DNA of 28,273 bases from an uncultured Gemmatimonadota bacterium (GTDB lineage: Bacteria; Gemmatimonadota; Gemmatimonadetes; Gemmatimonadales; GWC2-71-9): positions 1-28,273 of the forward strand of contig CAMLLJ010000007.1 in assembly GCA_946480845.1 (NCBI GenBank). Reading direction: 5' to 3'. A model generated the notes under the pieces. The model had not been told where the DNA came from and did no database searches. It saw nothing but the letters and a program-made list of their open reading frames with translations. The stretch's first letter is position 1; each line of letters begins with the position of its first letter. Positions 28,068 through 28,273 of this stretch are shown one piece after another. The position numbers and the translations under genes were made by a program.

Positions 28068-28273
28068 ATGGAGCTGAACGCGCGGATCCCCGCGGGACCG
28101 ATCGAGCGGAAGTGGGACCAGCACCGGTTCGAGATGAAGCTGGTGAACCCGGCCAACAAGCGGAAGCACACGGTGATCGTGGTCGGCAGCGGACTCGCCG
28201 GCGCGGCCGCCGCCGCCACGCTGAGCGAGCTCGGCTACGTGGTCAAGTGCTTCTGCTTCCAGGACTCGCCCCG
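28068..28273 (+). CDS. sdhA: succinate dehydrogenase flavoprotein subunit (5' part)
   Basis: Only the first 68 codons are in the window; the gene runs off the right edge. The visible part has a short charged leader (residues 1-35), then the FAD-binding dinucleotide fold with [21 protein letters not shown] (36-56) and a following CFCFQDSPR segment as in SdhA/FrdA proteins of the five-helix anchor type. The ATG at 28068 lies 2 nt after the sdhC stop. The complete enzyme would oxidise succinate to fumarate. The identity rests on the glycine loop and the sdhC neighbour. Confidence 0.88.
   Translation, partial: MELNARIPAGPIERKWDQHRFEMKLVNPANKRKHTVIVVGSGLAGAAAAATLSELGYVVKCFCFQDSP

Overview
The window is a dense, very GC-rich stretch of bacterial chromosome (roughly 70% G+C by eye). 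It carries 32 protein-coding genes, all on the + strand, and the last one is cut by the window edge. No rRNA, tRNA, insertion sequence, prophage or CRISPR array was seen. The content is core housekeeping. A TonB-plug outer-membrane protein with a signal peptide indicates a diderm cell. The gene order, the very high GC, the five-helix SdhC type and the style of the proteins suggest a Gemmatimonadota-like bacterium. That assignment is an inference from memory, not a database result.

Layout. (1) 1-116: a G-rich block and 9-nt tandem repeats that can fold on themselves. (2) 117-5811: DEAD-box RNA helicase, a MOSC-domain molybdenum-cofactor protein, a cysteine-less ArsC/Spx-fold protein, an ABC-F ATPase and an MFS transporter, mostly overlapping. 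(3) 5859-9123: leucyl aminopeptidase overlapping a secreted TonB-plug protein. (4) 9208-23575: seventeen genes with no gap over about 45 nt: yicC, gmk, rpoZ, coaBC, family-4-type uracil-DNA glycosylase, dnaB, radA, ispD, tsaC, a YwlE-type phosphatase, aroE, comF, gap, pgk, tpiA, secG, carA. Many neighbours share 4-nt ATGA/GTGA/TTGA junctions, which points to translational coupling. (5) 23604-24090: an HU-family gene with its own near-consensus promoter and a strong hairpin terminator. (6) 24098-26336: moaD-moaE-moaA (molybdopterin synthesis) followed by a TrmL-type tRNA methyltransferase. (7) 26377-28273: malate dehydrogenase behind a leader with a 14-bp hairpin, then sdhC and the start of sdhA.

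How the genes work together. The long run mixes transcription and nucleotide supply (rpoZ, gmk, carA), CoA synthesis, replication and repair (dnaB, radA, UDG), isoprenoid and shikimate precursors, tRNA t6A synthesis, central glycolysis (gap-pgk-tpiA) and protein export (secG). This looks like a growth-linked superoperon. The moa genes could supply cofactor to enzymes such as the MOSC protein at 1496. The mdh-sdhCA end is a TCA-cycle block.

No clearly new multi-gene system was found. The points most worth checking are: a predicted protein-arginine phosphatase (17023) outside the Firmicutes; a CoaBC whose decarboxylase flap lacks the expected cysteine; an ArsC/Spx-like protein with no cysteine at all; a 38-nt dual-coding overlap between the glycosylase and dnaB genes; and the structured non-coding segments at 1-101, 24051-24090 and 26407-26439.
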